From Thaumarchaeota archaeon UBA160 (GTDB taxonomy: Archaea; Thermoproteota; Nitrososphaeria; Conexivisphaerales; UBA164), in assembly GCA_002506605.1 (NCBI GenBank), contig DAXX01000037.1:1-8312 (forward strand): a DNA stretch of 8,312 nt. The letters run 5' to 3'. Positions within the stretch are counted from its first letter, which is position 1. The number at the start of each line of letters is the position of its first letter. Below the pieces are notes generated by a model. The model worked only from the letters and a program-made list of their open reading frames with translations, was not told where the DNA came from and did no database searches. Shown here piece after piece: positions 6,363 through 8,312 of this stretch. Made by a program: the position numbers and the translations under genes.

Positions 6363-6703
6363 AGCGAAATCACAAACTTTGAATCCGAAGCGTATTCATA
6401 GAAAGATCCAGCGCCCCAGACCTCTATATCTTCTTTGCAGAAGTTCTTAACGCCAAAACCCTGAACCGCAGCCGAACACGCTACAAACTTTCCCCCGAGA
6501 TTTACAGCGTCATCAAACTTTTTCTTCGTGTTCTCGTTTAGCTTTTCAAAGACCTCTTTTTTAACCAAGAGCACACCGTCAAGAGCGAGAAAAACAAGAA
6601 CCTCATAACCCATAGCTGCCGCGACTGAGGTGTAATCAAGAAGCATGTTAATCCTCGCAGTGTCGGCTGGAGGGATCGTTGACAGAAAAGCAACCTTATC
6701 CAT
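6359..6703 (-). CDS. DsrE-family protein (DsrE2/DsrE3-like sulfur transfer)
   Basis: 114 residues, cytoplasmic. The N-terminus MDKVAFLSTIPP and the sequence LDYTSVAAAMGYEVLVFLALDGV (22-44) fit the Rossmann-like DsrE fold. KFVACSAAVQGFGVK (72-86) places Cys76 where DsrE2/DsrE3-type proteins have their sulfur-carrying cysteine, followed by KEDIEVWGAGSFYEYA (90-105), typical of this subgroup. Cys89 is additional. The start at 6703 is chosen because GGTGG lies six nt upstream and the protein begins at the family position. It overlaps the end of the upstream DsrK paralogue by 8 nt. An upstream TTG at 6730 would add only residues encoded within that gene. Likely role, by inference: accept or deliver sulfane sulfur, possibly to or from DsrC, next to the second DsrMK module. 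No DsrF/DsrH partners are seen. Subfamily assignment is from memory. Confidence 0.82.
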   Translation of the reverse strand: MDKVAFLSTIPPADTARINMLLDYTSVAAAMGYEVLVFLALDGVLLVKKEVFEKLNENTKKKFDDAVNLGGKFVACSAAVQGFGVKNFCKEDIEVWGAGSFYEYASDSKFVISL

Positions 6704-8111
6704 TGTTAACCACCAGAGCTCTGTAGACAAGATCCATAAGTCCTGAATACTCTATCTCTTTTCCGTACATCCTGTTGAGGTATGGTACTACATGGCCAAG
6801 CTGAGCTTTGCATATTGAGCAGGGCCTTATGACCCAGCTTGCTCCGCTTTTCAGAGCTTCCTCATACCAAAGCCTTGCATACTGTGTGGTTAGCGGAACA
6901 ACCTCATCTGCAAGGTTTCCTCCCTGTCCTCCGCAGCACCAAGTGTATTCTTTTCTGTGTTCGGGATCTACCCATTTTTTAACTACATGATCCATTATGA
7001 ACCTTGGCTCTTCTGTTAGATCCCCTCCTCTTGCATACTGGCATGGATCCTGGTAAGTGTAAACTGTGTCTCCATTTTTGCTTGGATCTAGCTTTATTTT
7101 TCCTTCCTGAATGGCTTTATAAACTAGTTGATGCACGTGAACCAGTTCTATTCCTTTTTTCTTGAGCTCTGGCATAGTGTAGTTTTTGTGAACCCTCCAT
7201 GCGTGACCGCACTCACCCGCTATGACCAGCTTTACACCAAGCTTTTCAGCGGCGCTCACATATTTCTGCGCAAGCCCCTGCATATGTTTAGGGTGTATAA
7301 AAAGCCCGAAGTTTGCGGTTTCTGTAACCTCTGTGCTTATTGTAAAATCTATGCCATAAACATTGAGAAACAAAAAATAGCCTTTTAGTGTCTCAAGATT
7401 CATATATAAATCCGCTGAAGACGGAAGCAGAAGTGCGTGAGCCTTTTCGTTAATCTTTATTTTTACATCTATACCTTTTTCTTCTTTTATTTCGTTCTTT
7501 ACAAATTCAATGATAGGAACTATTGCTTTTGGGTTGAGGTTCATGTTGTTGCCGCTCTTCCAGTGAGCGTCTATTGTTAAAGACGTGAACCTTGAAGCCA
7601 TCCCAATTTCATAAAGTATAGACCTGACAGTCCGCGTTACGTCAGTCTGATCAACCCCAAAGGGGCAAACATAAGAACACCTCCTGCAGATGAGGCAGAG
7701 CCAGTAGTAAGTGTACACTTTTTTTATGTAAGATTCATCTATTTTCTTCATGGCGCCAGTTACCTTACCAAATATTTTACCTGAAGTTTTTTCTCCTTTT
7801 ATTACAGCCCTTATCAGCTCTGCCCTCCCAAGAGGTGAGTTTAGTATGTCTCCGCTGGTTATGTATGTTGGACAAGCTTCTAAACATGCTCCGCAGTGAA
7901 CACAAACGTCTATAGCCATTTTAACGTTCCGATTCTTGTTGTATTCCTCTATGAGCCTTTTTTTAAAATGCTGTATTTTATCTTCTGCTTTCTTCATACC
8001 GACTTTTTCGTTCAGCGAGCTTAGAAGAGCATCGTCTGCTGTATAGTGAACAAAATTAGAAACATCTCCATAATTGAAAGGCCTTTCTTTAAATACTTTC
8101 CCGTAAGACAT
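6696..8111 (-). CDS. dsrK: DsrK paralogue (HdrD-like iron-sulfur/CCG protein)
   Basis: 471 residues with the same architecture as the dsrK on the other strand. [4Fe-4S] motif 1 is C70-X2-C73-X2-C76-X3-C80-P and motif 2 is C139-X2-C142-X2-C145-X3-C149-P. They are followed by GECGHA (299-304) and a full CCG domain, C357-X34-C392-C393-X37-C431-X2-C434. These predict two electron-transfer clusters and a noncubane disulfide-reducing site, so the protein should be a functional reductase subunit. It overlaps the preceding DsrM-like gene by 23 nt and is followed by a dsrE-like gene overlapping by 8 nt, so all three form one operon. Its N-terminus is shorter and lacks the IKLEDL repeat, so it is an old paralogue rather than a recent copy. 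Substrate unknown: DsrC trisulfide or another disulfide or persulfide is possible. GGAGG lies 11 nt upstream of the ATG. Confidence 0.92.
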   Translation of the reverse strand: MSYGKVFKERPFNYGDVSNFVHYTADDALLSSLNEKVGMKKAEDKIQHFKKRLIEEYNKNRNVKMAIDVCVHCGACLEACPTYITSGDILNSPLGRAELIRAVIKGEKTSGKIFGKVTGAMKKIDESYIKKVYTYYWLCLICRRCSYVCPFGVDQTDVTRTVRSILYEIGMASRFTSLTIDAHWKSGNNMNLNPKAIVPIIEFVKNEIKEEKGIDVKIKINEKAHALLLPSSADLYMNLETLKGYFLFLNVYGIDFTISTEVTETANFGLFIHPKHMQGLAQKYVSAAEKLGVKLVIAGECGHAWRVHKNYTMPELKKKGIELVHVHQLVYKAIQEGKIKLDPSKNGDTVYTYQDPCQYARGGDLTEEPRFIMDHVVKKWVDPEHRKEYTWCCGGQGGNLADEVVPLTTQYARLWYEEALKSGASWVIRPCSICKAQLGHVVPYLNRMYGKEIEYSGLMDLVYRALVVNNG

Positions 8112-8312
8112 TACTTTTTTCGCCTCCGTATTTAACCTTTATTGAGGGTCTAGAAATGGTGGGCATGAACAGATATGAAAAAGGATGAATGAGTTTGCCC
8201 CAAGGCAAGTAAACTATAAGTATCATTGCAAGTATCGCGTGCGCTTGAAGTATCGGTTCAGAAATGATATAAGATATCTGTGGATGAAAGGTTAGGAGCG
8301 AGTACATCCACA
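8089..8312 (-). CDS. dsrM: DsrM-like cytochrome b, C-terminal fragment (5' end outside window)
   Basis: The last 73 codons are visible, open to the window edge. The segment has a hydrophobic helix, AHAILAMILIVYLPWGKLIH, flanked by two histidines eighteen residues apart (codons at 8239-8241 and 8185-8187). This is the paired-haem arrangement of the last helix in NarI/DsrM cytochromes b. LPWGKLIHPFSYLF corresponds to LPFTKMTHFLGKFY in the other DsrM, and the tail ISRPSIKVKYG is cytoplasmic. Unlike that DsrM, both haem-ligand positions in this helix are histidine, so a two-haem protein is likely. An internal ATG at 8307 could be taken for a start, but it lies mid-domain and the frame continues beyond the edge. 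It is the probable membrane partner and quinone-linked electron donor of the following DsrK paralogue, whose start it overlaps. Confidence 0.85.
   Translation of the reverse strand, partial: WMYSLLTFHPQISYIISEPILQAHAILAMILIVYLPWGKLIHPFSYLFMPTISRPSIKVKYGGEKSNVLRESI
8123..8127 (-). promoter_or_regulatory. Ribosome binding site of the dsrK paralogue
   Basis: GGAGG on the minus strand, 11 nt before the ATG at 8111 and within the coding sequence of the upstream DsrM-like gene. Spacing is a little long, but no better-placed start is available. Confidence 0.6.

Noticed and set aside
6704..6730. TTG at 6730 as the start of the DsrE-like protein
   Set aside because: The added residues come from the coding sequence of the dsrK paralogue, whereas the ATG at 6703 has a spaced GGTGG and the family N-terminus.
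1..8312. tRNA or rRNA genes, CRISPR arrays, insertion sequences
   Set aside because: Nearly all bases are coding. The two short spacers contain no cloverleaf, spaced repeats or transposase, and no terminal inverted repeats were seen.

Overview
The window is a nearly gap-free sulfite-reduction locus (dsr), most likely from a thermophilic archaeon. The archaeal reading rests on four things. Divergent first genes have TATA-like boxes about 26 nt upstream of their start codons and no ribosome binding site, as in leaderless archaeal transcripts. Internal genes have GGAGG-type ribosome binding sites. AGG/AGA (Arg) and ATA (Ile) codons dominate. The DsrM/DsrK electron module appears without DsrJOP in view. 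DsrA and DsrB differ from the familiar bacterial/Archaeoglobus proteins at several cluster ligands, which suggests a deep-branching lineage. The species cannot be named from this window.

Layout: on the minus strand, reading right to left from 3723, come dsrA, dsrB, dsrC and a CbiA/DsrN-type siroheme amidase that leaves the window at base 1. On the plus strand, starting from the same intergenic region, come dsrM and dsrK (3847-6362), coupled by an ATGA overlap. Facing them on the minus strand is a second module: the C-terminal end of another DsrM-like membrane protein (8312-8089), a DsrK paralogue (8111-6696) and a DsrE-family protein (6703-6359), each overlapping the next. The two convergent operons share a TTAA in which both stop codons lie. 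Only two non-coding stretches exceed 50 bases: the dsrB-dsrC spacer (1290-1359) and the divergent promoter region (3724-3846). The latter holds a 24-bp near-perfect palindrome.

How the genes fit together: DsrAB carries siroheme (probably amidated by the CbiA/DsrN enzyme) and reduces sulfite. DsrC leaves as a trisulfide using its two C-terminal cysteines. Membrane DsrMK complexes are thought to reduce it with electrons from the quinone pool. The second DsrM/DsrK pair with its DsrE-type protein may handle DsrC or another sulfur carrier with different electron input.

The points most worth following are: a missing iron-sulfur ligand in DsrA; a relocated cysteine ligand in DsrB; a DsrM that appears to have lost both ligands of one haem while its paralogue keeps the ligand that can be seen; the palindrome between the divergent promoters; and the duplicated DsrMK modules.
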